Source of the DNA: Ruegeria arenilitoris
GTDB lineage: Bacteria > Pseudomonadota > Alphaproteobacteria > Rhodobacterales > Rhodobacteraceae
Assembly (NCBI RefSeq): GCF_013032855.1
Contig: NZ_WQDA01000001.1
Span: 627,501 to 691,500 of the forward strand
Reading direction: 5' to 3'
DNA: 64,000 nucleotides
The position numbers and the translations under genes were made by a program. This document shows, one piece after another, positions 10,601-18,955 of this stretch; position 1 is the stretch's first letter, and every line of letters begins with the position of its first letter. Under the pieces are notes generated by a model. That model did no database searches. It saw only the letters and a list, made by a program, of their open reading frames with translations, and was not told the DNA's origin.

Positions 10601-10971
10601 CGCTGATCGCGGAACTTCTGGTGCGTGCCGGGGGGCTCAAGGCCGCCAAGCAGGCGCTGACGCAGGCCGAACTTTGGCGCAAAGACACCGACGAAGGCTG
10701 GGCCGATGCCGAGGTTTTCAGGGTCCGCTCGTTGCTTGACGATCATGAGCGGAAAGATCCCGAACCGATGCTCAAACAGGCGGTGTCCGAGGCGCGCAAA
10801 TGCGGGGCCAGCCTGTTCGAATTGCGCGCAGCCGTGGCGCTGACCCGCCGCGTATCCAAAACCGGGGGGCGGCCGGGGCCATTGCTGTCCGATGCTCTGG
10901 ATCGTTTCGATCCAAAGGCCGAGATCCCGGAATTGCTCGAAGCCCGGGCATTGCTTGAAACGATCTCTTGA
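7657..10971 (+). CDS. Class III adenylate/guanylate cyclase with SAM, AAA ATPase and TPR domains
   Basis: 1104 residues from ATG 7657, preceded by a GGGGGAG ribosome site. Domains in order: an N-terminal SAM domain (about 1-65); a class III nucleotide cyclase (about 80-265) with both metal-binding Asp (FVDLVGST Asp88 and MGDG Asp132) and the Asn/Arg pair of MGRTPNLAARL (Asn204, Arg208), so it should be active; an AAA/NB-ARC-like ATPase with Walker A GEAGIGKS (304-311) and Walker B LLLFEDAHW; and a long helical TPR-type C-terminus. No membrane helix, so cytoplasmic. It is a paralogue of the cyclase at 39711-43010 and lies 123 bp upstream of, and co-oriented with, the LodA-like operon. Confidence 0.92.
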   Translation: MTDIAAFLEKLGLSKYAPAFAAAEVALSDLVHLSEHDLIDLGLPLGPRRRLLAATARFAQDTAGDAVHTRRQGKIVAERRQLTVMFVDLVGSTAMSERLDPEDLGELVRRFKETCTTAVSKFGGHIACFMGDGAMIYFGYPHAQEDAASRAIEAGLQILDELPAIDRKEELQARIGIATGLVVVGTIYGDGLRENDVVMGRTPNLAARLQGLAEPNSLIISPSTRRLIGGAFRLKDAGRHVLKGFADEIQAWTVEGAARIERRFEINPEAGSGRLIGRGSEFRKLCDKWNEASHGAGQSVLISGEAGIGKSRLIEGLAHELQGQDILRLNFQCSPLHSSSALYPIVQQLERSAGFAPADTDAQKLDKLLPLLRYLTSEQQRLIADLLSIDADDALGPLDLPPQVKLEKTLEAVTQQLVSMARSKPVLLLFEDAHWVDPTTLSLTDRVIGRIRDLPVLIVVTARQGFDPSWGHHHNTLHIPLTRLSNAEVAEIVTDVAGGKPLPGPVCDLIAAKTDGIPLFVQEVTRGLLESDQLRLTEDGYVLRGPLPSLSVPSTLKDSLMERLDRLGMAKDVAQTGAVFGRRFSVALVAAVSMLPAASMQASLEQLAMAGIIQRPPDGAEDEYLFRHALIRDMAYDSLLRSERQVLHDQAAGVLLDQQPYLAQTQPEVLAQHYTLANRPEEAVTHWQNAGQRAIERSALSEALTHLSKALGLVSELPKCHDRDLREIDLQVLRAGVLRSTDGIAGEATGEAYGRLRELCRRARETERLFPVLNGLYAFHLVRAEYRLAGEVADQILDLAEVSGRTEHRMVGHRAMGAVQLHIGNLTDARAHLEQAWTLYDFKTHGKLAYVYGTDHAAITAGFLGVCYSLVGEPARARKVQAQALDWANELQHAHSVAQVLTYMCMVHLLHRDIDALIATVAPLEEISREHRLAFMSITARMWLSWARAHRTPDAEHIAALRQASDDWWSSGAGNYKSFFLSLIAELLVRAGGLKAAKQALTQAELWRKDTDEGWADAEVFRVRSLLDDHERKDPEPMLKQAVSEARKCGASLFELRAAVALTRRVSKTGGRPGPLLSDALDRFDPKAEIPELLEARALLETIS

Positions 10972-11094
10972 CCGGTACGGAAGCTTTCTGCCAGCTTGGG
11001 ACGGGCAGAAATGGGTTGATGGAAAGACCGTGATACGTGCGCGCAGTGTTTTTTCCCTGCGCGTTCTGCATGTTATGCCAAGGGAGCGTCCGTC

Positions 11095-12654
11095 ATGCGC
11101 AAGATAAGCAAGACCATTCTGGCCAAGGATCGCGTCGCCTCCAGCCGAACGGACCTGTCGCTGCAGCGCTATCATCCGATTACGCCCGAGCAGATACGGG
11201 AGTTTGAAAAAGGCCTGGTTGGATCGGTCGTTTTGCCGACGGATCCGAACTACAACACGGATCGTCAGCTCTGGAACCCGGCCTTTCAGGACTACCCGGA
11301 AATCATTGTCTATTGCGAAACCATTCAGGACGTGCGGGCCAGTCTGGCCTTCGCGCGGGCCCATGATCTGTGGGTGGTCAGCCGATCGGGCCGGCACAGT
11401 ACGGCCGGGTACTCGGTCAACAATGCGATGGTGCTGGATACCAGCAGGATGTGTTACGTGACGGTCGATCCAGATACCCCGATGGCCTATGTCGGCCCCG
11501 GTACCCCGTTCAAGGTCCTGAACTCGGTGCTGGATTCCTATCATCTGCACGTGCCGGGTGGCGCGTGTCAGGATGTCTGCGTGGCCGGATTCATGATGGG
11601 CGGAGGATACGGGTTCACGTCGCGCCTGTTCGGAATGGCCTGCGATAATGTCCTGGGCGTGACGGTGATGCTGTGGGATGGCAGTATCGTAATCGCGGAT
11701 GACACGACCAACGCCGATCTTTTCTGGGCGATCCGGGGAGGCACCGGCAACAACTTAGGGGTGCTTCTGGAAATCCGGTTCAAGCTGCACAACCTGTACG
11801 GAGTTTGGGGCGTTCATATCAAATGGCCGCTGGACAGGGCTGCCAAGGCTTTGGAGTTTCTGCAGGCCAACTACATGAAGGACGGTCTCTCGGACAAATT
11901 TGGGGCCTACATCTTTCTGGCTTATCAAGGAGACCAGAAGGTTCTCTTGGTCTCGGCCCTATATCACGGGCCCGAAGACGAAGGGCGCCGGGTCATTCAG
12001 CCGCTGTTGGACGAACCCATTGGCGGCCACATGGAAAACAGCAAGACAGGGACCTACCAGCAGATCAATTCCTGGCTGTATGACGAGAAATACGACATCC
12101 CGGTGGTCCCGGATCAAGCCCGCGAAGACAAGCAGGGCGGGTACATCGCCCGCCAACTGTCGCAAGATGAATGGCAAAGGGTCGTCGATTATCTGGACAG
12201 CACGCCAAACGACTACGGGGCCGTGGCGATCGAGCCGTATGGCGGGGCGATCAACCGAATGCCGGTTGGCAAACAGGGAAACGCCTTCATTCACCGCGAC
12301 GTGTCGATGAATTTCTACGTTGACGTGTTCTGGTTGTCCGAGGATGAGAAAGACGTCGTGGTCCCATGGCTGGATGGGTTCATGCAGATGATGACGGACG
12401 AGGGCTTCTTCATCGATCGCTGTTATCAGAATTATCCGCGGCGCACTCAGTTGAACTATCGTTGGCTCTATTGGGGCGACAACTTCAACTCACTTCTGTT
12501 CGTGAAGCAGAAATTCGACCCCCATAACTTCTTTCACTACCAGCAGAGCATCTCTCCGGTTCCGGACGACGCGCCGCCGGACATCATTCGGGACAAGTCG
12601 ACACCCTTCTTCTCGGACCCGACGATCACCTATCAAAGCTATTCGTATCCCTGA
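11095..12654 (+). CDS. Berberine-bridge-type FAD-linked oxidase (PCMH fold)
   Basis: 519 residues; ATG 11095 with AGGGAG eight bases upstream. The N-terminal half is a PCMH-type FAD-binding domain: SRSGRHSTAGYS carries His101, the usual 8-alpha-histidyl FAD attachment residue, and PGGACQDVCVAGFMMGGG carries Cys158 at the place where bicovalent members bind the 6-position. The C-terminal half ends in a BBE segment (NYPRRTQLNYRWLYWGDNF, then the KQKFDPHNFFHYQQSI block). Such enzymes oxidise alcohols, amines or aldehydes with O2. No signal peptide is evident. It opens a five-gene operon with LodA-like and cofactor-maturation genes; the substrate is unknown. Confidence 0.85.
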   Translation: MRKISKTILAKDRVASSRTDLSLQRYHPITPEQIREFEKGLVGSVVLPTDPNYNTDRQLWNPAFQDYPEIIVYCETIQDVRASLAFARAHDLWVVSRSGRHSTAGYSVNNAMVLDTSRMCYVTVDPDTPMAYVGPGTPFKVLNSVLDSYHLHVPGGACQDVCVAGFMMGGGYGFTSRLFGMACDNVLGVTVMLWDGSIVIADDTTNADLFWAIRGGTGNNLGVLLEIRFKLHNLYGVWGVHIKWPLDRAAKALEFLQANYMKDGLSDKFGAYIFLAYQGDQKVLLVSALYHGPEDEGRRVIQPLLDEPIGGHMENSKTGTYQQINSWLYDEKYDIPVVPDQAREDKQGGYIARQLSQDEWQRVVDYLDSTPNDYGAVAIEPYGGAINRMPVGKQGNAFIHRDVSMNFYVDVFWLSEDEKDVVVPWLDGFMQMMTDEGFFIDRCYQNYPRRTQLNYRWLYWGDNFNSLLFVKQKFDPHNFFHYQQSISPVPDDAPPDIIRDKSTPFFSDPTITYQSYSYP

Positions 12655-12698
12655 AAACGGGTTGCGGACCGGCATGGCCAAACTGGAGAGGGCCCGGC

Positions 12699-14399
12699 AT
12701 GGACACGATACAGGAAATCTTCTTTCTGCCGCCGATGGCCGTTGCCAGGCTTGGTCCGGGGGAGACCCCTTTGGAAAGCTACGAATGGCAGCAGGATCTG
12801 GACGCGCATGGCAACAACAAGACGGTCATACGCTCGAACGTGACTTTGCAGGAAAACGAGGATGGGAGTGTCTCGGCCTACCTGCCGGACCCGCGGAAGA
12901 TTCGATTTCGGGATGAAGGCACCGGCGCCCTGCGCCCGGTTGCGCCGTTCTTTGAACTGTGGGCGCGGATGTTCGATGCCGAAACCGGCGAGGCCTATGA
13001 AACTCCTGTGACTCTGAACCTTCTTGAAGGGCAGGGGCTGTCGCTGAAGAACATCCGCTACACGGTCGCTGTAGGTAATCAGAAAGCCGCCCGCCGCACC
13101 GGAGATGCAGCCTGCGGGTTTCGTACACGGGTCGAGATCGCGGCCGAGGATTTTACTCCCAAACTCTTGCTGGCCTTCAGTCCGCACACGTCGGAACAGC
13201 AACCGCTGGTCTATGAACACAACCCGATCCCGCTGGGCTCGGTGCGGGTTGTCCGCCCGGTCCAAGGGACGGACGAGCCGGTGCCCGGCGAGATGGTGGA
13301 CCGCAGTCTTCTACGTTTGCGGTTCACTCCGCCCAAGGGCGAGGTCTACGGCCCGCCCGACGCCGCCTTCGGTCCCGCAACCCTTGCTGTTCCGGGATAC
13401 AAGAATGACCCGCCCAAATCGGAATATGGCCGGATTCATGAGATCGTGCCGGCCCAGAACCGCATCCTGAACCCGGACACGCCGTGGTCGAAGTGGATCA
13501 TGATGTCGGGGTTGTCTGACGATCCCGAACCGCATGACAGTTATGATGGTGCACGGGTCGGCAACGATCAGTCCTGGGGGGTGGTTGACGACACGTGTGA
13601 TGGAACGCTCGAGGCCACGCTGGCCGTTCGCGGTCAGCGTTTGGTCGCCCGGGCGCGCATCTTCACCGGACCGCCGGATTTCGCACCGGATTGCCGGCCT
13701 TTCTACAGCCTCGAAGACGATCTGGCGGATCGCGACATGTCGTTGATCTCGGTCACCGCCGAAAACTACGTTGATGCAAAAACCGAAGTGGTCGACATCT
13801 TCCGAAGGGCGTTCGAGACCAACAGCCTGATCAATCTGGATGACATCCGGGCACAGGGCCTCAAGGACAATGCCTCTCTTCAGGCGCAGACCAATATCGC
13901 ACCTACACCGGGCCTGCCGTCCACCGATGCTGCATCGATGACGGAAAAGGACGCGGTGCCGCCCGACAAGATCGACGAGTTGATCCGCCCACAGCCGATT
14001 TCGGTCTTTTCGAACTCGGTCCCGAATGAACAGCTGCCCTATACGGTCGCCACCAAGTTTGTGCACGAGCAGTTGATCGATGAGGAAAACCTTTTGGATT
14101 TTCTGCGCCGCAGGCCTGATTTCGTTCGGCGATTGATGCGCCCACCCTTTGGCGTTCTGGCCCAGTTCGAAGAGGACCCGAACCCTGACCAGACACCCGA
14201 TCCCGCCTTCCGCGACCCGCGGATCGTGCGCGACATGATGCACGACGCTCGCATGCCGCCCTACATGCGGGATTCAAACTATTTTCCGCTCTCGTTGTCA
14301 CGGCGGCAGTACCATCTGGTGATGTCTTTCATCGATTACCTCGAGGCGCACCCGCCCGCGCCCGAAACCGAACCGGTAGGAGAGCCTCGGGATGTCTGA
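12699..14399 (+). CDS. LodA N-domain-like protein of the putative quinoprotein operon
   Basis: 566 residues, no signal peptide or membrane helix. The start (IQEIFFLPPMAVARLG) resembles the N-terminal segment of LodA/GoxA amino acid oxidases (IxPxIGxARxG), and the C-terminus (YFPLSLSRRQYHLVMSFIDYLEA) resembles the LodA region LTRRQYxxLxxWA. The middle is rich in beta-strand-like sequence with no recognised catalytic motif and only a few Cys. It overlaps the next gene by 8 bp, so the two may be subunits of one complex, as if a LodA polypeptide had been split and rearranged. The family assignment rests on remembered motif similarity and is tentative. Confidence 0.5.
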   Translation: MDTIQEIFFLPPMAVARLGPGETPLESYEWQQDLDAHGNNKTVIRSNVTLQENEDGSVSAYLPDPRKIRFRDEGTGALRPVAPFFELWARMFDAETGEAYETPVTLNLLEGQGLSLKNIRYTVAVGNQKAARRTGDAACGFRTRVEIAAEDFTPKLLLAFSPHTSEQQPLVYEHNPIPLGSVRVVRPVQGTDEPVPGEMVDRSLLRLRFTPPKGEVYGPPDAAFGPATLAVPGYKNDPPKSEYGRIHEIVPAQNRILNPDTPWSKWIMMSGLSDDPEPHDSYDGARVGNDQSWGVVDDTCDGTLEATLAVRGQRLVARARIFTGPPDFAPDCRPFYSLEDDLADRDMSLISVTAENYVDAKTEVVDIFRRAFETNSLINLDDIRAQGLKDNASLQAQTNIAPTPGLPSTDAASMTEKDAVPPDKIDELIRPQPISVFSNSVPNEQLPYTVATKFVHEQLIDEENLLDFLRRRPDFVRRLMRPPFGVLAQFEEDPNPDQTPDPAFRDPRIVRDMMHDARMPPYMRDSNYFPLSLSRRQYHLVMSFIDYLEAHPPAPETEPVGEPRDV

Positions 14400-16149
14400 C
14401 AAACCAGCGCCGATCCGCATCAAACCCCGCAACCTGACGGCCCGTGCGGCCTACAAGGTGCCCGGAAACCCTGACAACACCCGGCTGGACGGGTCGGTCG
14501 GAAATTGTTTCCCGGGGCTGGAAATGGACGTGCGCGACCTCGATCGCCGGTTCTTTCCGGGATTGGTTTTCAATGCCGTACGTGTCCCGCTGAACCCGGT
14601 TCCGGAAGCACCCGAAAACGCGCAAGGGTTTCATCTGGTCTATGTCGACTATTTCTATGACCCGATGTTGCCCGATGACAGTTCGACACCTTGGGTGCAG
14701 GATTTGCTGGACGCCTATCGTGGCGAAATCGGCGCCGAGCTGTCCAGCGGCCGGTGGTTTCTGGCCTGGGTCGAACAAGGCGGTCGACGTATCTCGTTCC
14801 GCGACGACACGGGCAAACCCTACGACGGCATGCTGGTCTGGCGGTTCATCCGCAGCCTTGAATGCGGCGACGACCATCCGGTGACCATCGCACTGGAGCG
14901 GCGCAATCACGACGGTGTCGTCGACGCACCGCCGGTCGTCCTGCATGGATACCGCCGGCAGTACCGCACCGAAGCCGGCGTGTTCGATACGGCCTACGAC
15001 CCCGGAGAGCTGACCCAAAGCCTGTGCAATCCCTGGTCGCATGACTTTCGGGATTGCGGCTGCCACTACTGGCCATCAAACCACCCGGATGTGGTCACTG
15101 CCGAAGTACCGCATGACACCCGCCTGCCGACTGGTGCGCCCGACGATCCGGTTGTGGCCGAAACCTATCTGGATTGGCTGCGCTCGGACAAATCGCCCTC
15201 GGGCAATGTGGCGGCGTTGAATACCGTCGAACAGAACCGCCCGTTTCAGATCGACCATTACGAGGTCAACCAGATGTGGAGCGACCTGCCGATCGTAGTC
15301 GAGGGACGCGAGACCGGCGAAGTCTATGAGGCCGACACGGACCTGCCCGGTGTCGAACCGTATGAAAGCGTAGCGGCGATGGTCAAAGACCTGCAGACCC
15401 GTCTGGCGCCGATGGAGATGACGCTCAGCCTGCAATACCTCTATGCCTATTTTTCGCTGGCCGATCCCGAAACCGTCGGTTCCGAGCGCTGGCCAACGCT
15501 GAAGGATGATCTGATCTTTGCGCGGCGCGCCCTGCTTGAAGTTGCGATCGGCGAGATGACCCACATGCGCTGGGCAAACCAGTTGCTGTGGTCGTTGCAG
15601 GGCGAGGATTACGAACCGGTGCTGACGCCCGCGCTTGCCCTGCCCATCGGACCCAAGCGGATCATCCCACGGTCGTTGCGCCCTTTGACGCCTGAGGCCA
15701 TCGACGACTTCATCGAGATCGAACGCCCCGACGGGTTCATCGACCGTGCTTATGCCCAGTGCGTGGCGACACTGGAACACAAGGCGTTCACCGATCGGCG
15801 TCTGTATGCTTTGGCCGTGCGGATCGACACCGACGGCGACGAACATTTTCTGCGGTTCCGCCAGATGAAGGACGTTCTGGCCAAATACCAAACGGGCCGC
15901 GGCACACCTGCCTATCTGCGCCCGATCCAAGTGGGCTCGGAAACGCAGGCGAAAGAGGCACTGGATCTGTTCCGCCGCATCACCGATGGGCTGGAACAGG
16001 CCTATCAAAACGAGGCTCAGAACCGATTCACCGAAGCGCAGGAGTATATCCAGCAGGTGCGCGACACGATGAAAAGCTTCCGGGTCGCCGGTGAAGCCTT
16101 GGCGGAAAAGGGTATCGGTATCCCGTTCTGGCCCGAGGTCGAGACATGA
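14392..16149 (+). CDS. LodA C-domain-like / VioB-type ferritin-like fusion protein
   Basis: 585 residues. The first ~240 residues resemble the catalytic C-terminal part of LodA: GNCFPGLEMDVRDLDRRFFPGL (Cys39) and LTQSLCNPWSHDFRDCGCHY followed by WPSNHPDVV, where Trp227 sits where LodA has the quinone Trp (FWPARVPN) and Cys212, Cys222 and Cys224 are close by. Residues ~322-500 form a VioB-like ferritin-type four-helix bundle with carboxylate/His ligands (Glu342; LLEVAIGEMTHM with Glu383, Glu388, His391; DGDEHF with Glu484, His485). No signal peptide. It overlaps the genes on both sides (8 bp and ATGA). It could be a metal- and quinone-containing oxidase; this is inference. Confidence 0.6.
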   Translation: MSDKPAPIRIKPRNLTARAAYKVPGNPDNTRLDGSVGNCFPGLEMDVRDLDRRFFPGLVFNAVRVPLNPVPEAPENAQGFHLVYVDYFYDPMLPDDSSTPWVQDLLDAYRGEIGAELSSGRWFLAWVEQGGRRISFRDDTGKPYDGMLVWRFIRSLECGDDHPVTIALERRNHDGVVDAPPVVLHGYRRQYRTEAGVFDTAYDPGELTQSLCNPWSHDFRDCGCHYWPSNHPDVVTAEVPHDTRLPTGAPDDPVVAETYLDWLRSDKSPSGNVAALNTVEQNRPFQIDHYEVNQMWSDLPIVVEGRETGEVYEADTDLPGVEPYESVAAMVKDLQTRLAPMEMTLSLQYLYAYFSLADPETVGSERWPTLKDDLIFARRALLEVAIGEMTHMRWANQLLWSLQGEDYEPVLTPALALPIGPKRIIPRSLRPLTPEAIDDFIEIERPDGFIDRAYAQCVATLEHKAFTDRRLYALAVRIDTDGDEHFLRFRQMKDVLAKYQTGRGTPAYLRPIQVGSETQAKEALDLFRRITDGLEQAYQNEAQNRFTEAQEYIQQVRDTMKSFRVAGEALAEKGIGIPFWPEVET

Positions 16150-17453
16150 CCCACCCATCTGCCGAGGTGCATTTTTTCGAAACGACCTTGGGCGAGCACA
16201 TGCTGGCCGTAGATGGCTCGCGCGTGTTCGACGTGCCCGACGGAACGGCGGATCACTTCGCCCGTATGACCGCCGAAGGACAGCGAGGGTTTCTGTCGAA
16301 GATGGGTCTTGATGGTGTGCCGTTCATTGACGACGCGCCGCCGCGCCGCATGCCGGTCAGGTCTTTGTCGCTGGCGGTCGCGCAGAAATGCAACTTGGCG
16401 TGCACATATTGCTATGCCTCGCAGGGCAGCTTTGGTGGTCCTGCCCGCAGTATGGAATGGGAGGTCGCGAAAGCCTCGGTCGATCGGCTGATCATGGACG
16501 CGGAACCCCGCTCCCGGATCAATCTTGCCTTCCTGGGAGGCGAGCCGTTGATCAATCGCGACCTGATCCGAAAAACGACGATTTATGCTGCCGAACACGC
16601 GCAACGCAACAACGTGGATGTGGGCTTTTCGATCACGACGAACGGCACGTTGCTGCGCCCGGAGGACGCTGAGTTTTTCGAAGACCACGCCTTTGCCGTC
16701 ACCATCAGTCTGGATGGTGTTGGCAAGGCACATGACCGGCTGCGCCCCAACCGGGGTGGGCGCGGCAGCTACGACATCATTCTGCGCAAGGTGCAGCCGT
16801 TGCTGGACAAACAACATCACATGCAGGTGGGCGCTCGGGTCACCGTGACACCGCGCAACCTCGAGCTGCCTGAGACCCTGAACCATTTCATAGGCATGGG
16901 TTTCCACTCGGTCGGGTTCTCACCCATGCTGGCTTCGCCAACCGGGCGCGAAGAAATGAGCAGCAAGGACATGGCCGAAATGCTTTCGCAGATGATCCGT
17001 TGCGGACGCGTTTTCGAAGACGCAGTGCTGCAGGGCCGCCGCTTTCCCTTCTCGAACATGGCCGCCGCAATGCACGAGATCCACCGTGGCACGCACCGGC
17101 CCTACGCTTGCGGAGCCGGTGGCGGATATTTCGGGGTTTCGGCGGATGGCGATCTGTTCGCCTGCCACCGCTTTGTCGAGGATGACGTGGCCGCGATGGG
17201 CAACGTCCATGACGGCCCGGATGCGCGGCGAGAAGCCTGGCTGGCCGAGCGCCACGTGCACAACCAATCGCCGTGCAACATCTGTTGGGCACGGTACATG
17301 TGCGGTGGCGGTTGCCATCACGAGGTCATTCATCGTGGCCGCCCGGCGTGTGATTATATCCGCGGTTGGCTGGATTATTGCCTGCAGGCCTATGTCCGGC
17401 TGTCGGCTGCCCGCCCGAATTTCTTCGGCGACGCTGCCCGCCGTTCGGCCTGA
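16146..17453 (+). CDS. Radical SAM/SPASM protein, QhpD-like thioether maturase
   Basis: 435 residues with the radical SAM cluster motif CNLACTYC (Cys82, Cys86, Cys89), the GGEP motif (FLGGEPLIN), and a SPASM domain with Cys322, Cys340, Cys377, Cys380, Cys386, Cys390, Cys402 and Cys412 able to hold two auxiliary [4Fe-4S] clusters. The ~70-residue N-terminal extension resembles that of QhpD, which forms intra-protein Cys-to-Asp/Glu thioether bonds in quinohemoprotein amine dehydrogenase. Its likely job here is to crosslink one of the upstream LodA-like proteins. It starts within the previous stop codon (ATGA), so it is translationally coupled. Confidence 0.8.
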   Translation: MTHPSAEVHFFETTLGEHMLAVDGSRVFDVPDGTADHFARMTAEGQRGFLSKMGLDGVPFIDDAPPRRMPVRSLSLAVAQKCNLACTYCYASQGSFGGPARSMEWEVAKASVDRLIMDAEPRSRINLAFLGGEPLINRDLIRKTTIYAAEHAQRNNVDVGFSITTNGTLLRPEDAEFFEDHAFAVTISLDGVGKAHDRLRPNRGGRGSYDIILRKVQPLLDKQHHMQVGARVTVTPRNLELPETLNHFIGMGFHSVGFSPMLASPTGREEMSSKDMAEMLSQMIRCGRVFEDAVLQGRRFPFSNMAAAMHEIHRGTHRPYACGAGGGYFGVSADGDLFACHRFVEDDVAAMGNVHDGPDARREAWLAERHVHNQSPCNICWARYMCGGGCHHEVIHRGRPACDYIRGWLDYCLQAYVRLSAARPNFFGDAARRSA

Positions 17454-17464
17454 GGGCGCAGCGG

Positions 17465-18904
17465 ATGGCTGCCGAGATTGAAGCCGAGATCTGCGTGATC
17501 GGCGGTGGTCCGGCCGGGGCCGTGACGGCGATGCGGCTGGCACAGCTGGGGCGACGAGTCTGTCTGCTGGAACGCGCCACCTTTCCACGCCCACACATCG
17601 GTGAGTCACTGCCTGCCTCCATCTGGCCCATTCTGCGGTTTCTGGGTGTGGGCGATGCTATGAAAGCTGCGGGATTCCTGCAATCGTCGGGTTCCCTCCT
17701 TATGTGGGGCGGGGCGTTTGAAAGGCGGGGTGAGCCAGTTGACGATCCGGGCCTTCTGGTGGAACGCGGCCGGTTCGATGCCATCCTGCTGGACGCTGCA
17801 CGCCAGTCGGGTGTTCGTGTGTTGCAACCCGCACGCGCCTATCGACCACGGCGCACCGGGGCCGGTTGGGAGGTTCCGATCCTGACGGCGCAGGGAAAAA
17901 GCCGACTGCGCGCTGACCTCTTGGTGGATGCGGCGGGCAAGCATGCGGGACTGGGTCGGAGGTTCCGCCCGGCCTCAGCGCCATTGACGGCGCTCTATGC
18001 CTATTGGCAAGCCCCACCGGGTTTTGGCACGCAGGCCCGCGTGGAGGCTGGTGATGCCCATTGGTATTGGGGCGCAGCACAGCCGGACGGTACGGTCAAC
18101 GCTTGCGTTTTTGTCGACCCGTCGGATTGCACTGGTTTGTTGCCGGCAGCCCGGCGTGATCTGTATCTGAACCTTCTGGCACGATCGACTCTTCTGGCCG
18201 GTTGTCTGGAGCAGGCGCGGATGGGCCCGGTGCGCCGGTGTGATGCCAGCAGCCAATGTGAATTGACACCGCCCGCCGATGATCTGCTGCGTGTGGGCGA
18301 AGCGAGTTTCTCGGTCGATGCGCTGTCATCGCAAGGGGTGCATCTGGCTATGGCGCAGGCCATGCAGGCCGCAGTGGTTGCAAACACGATTCTGACCCGG
18401 CCCGGCGACACCAACATTGCGCTGGGATTCTATTCGGAACGACAGCGCGAACGCGTCGAAACTCACGCCGAATTGGCGGCGGCATTCTATGCACGTCACC
18501 ACGAGGTCACCTCTGGGCCGTTCTGGAGCCAGCGCGCACAGCCGCTGGACTGGCTTCGCCGCCCGCCTGCGGACCTGCAGAATGCCGAGCTGTCCACCGG
18601 CGAGGTGCTTCGCCGGTCGCCGGAGGCGAAGCTGGTACAGGGCGGTGTTCAAGGCGACGCATATGTTCTGCAGTCTGAGATTCTGACCCACCCCAATTTG
18701 CCGCGCCCGGTCCACTCGCTGGCAGGGGCCGAACTGGCGCCGTTGATATCCGATCTGCGCGACCCACTCTCTGTGCCCGATATTCTGCAGCGATGGTCGA
18801 GCCGCATCGGACCCACCTCGGCGGCACATGTCCTGCGGTGGCTGTGGCACACCAAAATCCTTGTGCCGGCCGGTGAACTGGGGCGCAATCGCGGTTCCCC
18901 TTGA
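17465..18904 (+). CDS. FAD-dependent monooxygenase, LodB/QhpG-like (tryptophan-halogenase fold)
   Basis: 479 residues from ATG 17465 (GAGGG nine bases upstream); an in-frame extension to 17366 lies inside the radical SAM gene and is not used. The dinucleotide fold ICVIGGGPAGAVTAMRLA opens the protein and is followed by LLERATFPRPHIGESLP, the GESLP signature of the halogenase/LodB/QhpG group. LodB and QhpG hydroxylate the Trp that becomes a tryptophylquinone. The last ~60 residues (from RPVHSLAGAELAP) look like a small helical, winged-helix-like domain. Operon context with a LodA-like protein and a QhpD-like enzyme supports a maturation role. Confidence 0.75.
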   Translation: MAAEIEAEICVIGGGPAGAVTAMRLAQLGRRVCLLERATFPRPHIGESLPASIWPILRFLGVGDAMKAAGFLQSSGSLLMWGGAFERRGEPVDDPGLLVERGRFDAILLDAARQSGVRVLQPARAYRPRRTGAGWEVPILTAQGKSRLRADLLVDAAGKHAGLGRRFRPASAPLTALYAYWQAPPGFGTQARVEAGDAHWYWGAAQPDGTVNACVFVDPSDCTGLLPAARRDLYLNLLARSTLLAGCLEQARMGPVRRCDASSQCELTPPADDLLRVGEASFSVDALSSQGVHLAMAQAMQAAVVANTILTRPGDTNIALGFYSERQRERVETHAELAAAFYARHHEVTSGPFWSQRAQPLDWLRRPPADLQNAELSTGEVLRRSPEAKLVQGGVQGDAYVLQSEILTHPNLPRPVHSLAGAELAPLISDLRDPLSVPDILQRWSSRIGPTSAAHVLRWLWHTKILVPAGELGRNRGSP

Positions 18905-18955
18905 CTGGCGAATGGCCTAATGTCCCGCTAGGATAAAACAGCCGAAAGAGGTCAC

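Noticed and set aside
12699-16149. Idea that the LodA-like pair is one gene broken by a frameshift
   Set aside because: The second gene starts with its own ATG in an 8-bp overlap, the first ends in a conserved-looking C-terminus and the second has a plausible N-terminus, so two genes are more likely.
17366-17464. Upstream start for the LodB/QhpG-like flavoprotein
   Set aside because: It would overlap the radical SAM gene by 88 bp with a Cys/Pro/Arg-rich sequence; the Rossmann motif fits right after the ATG at 17465.
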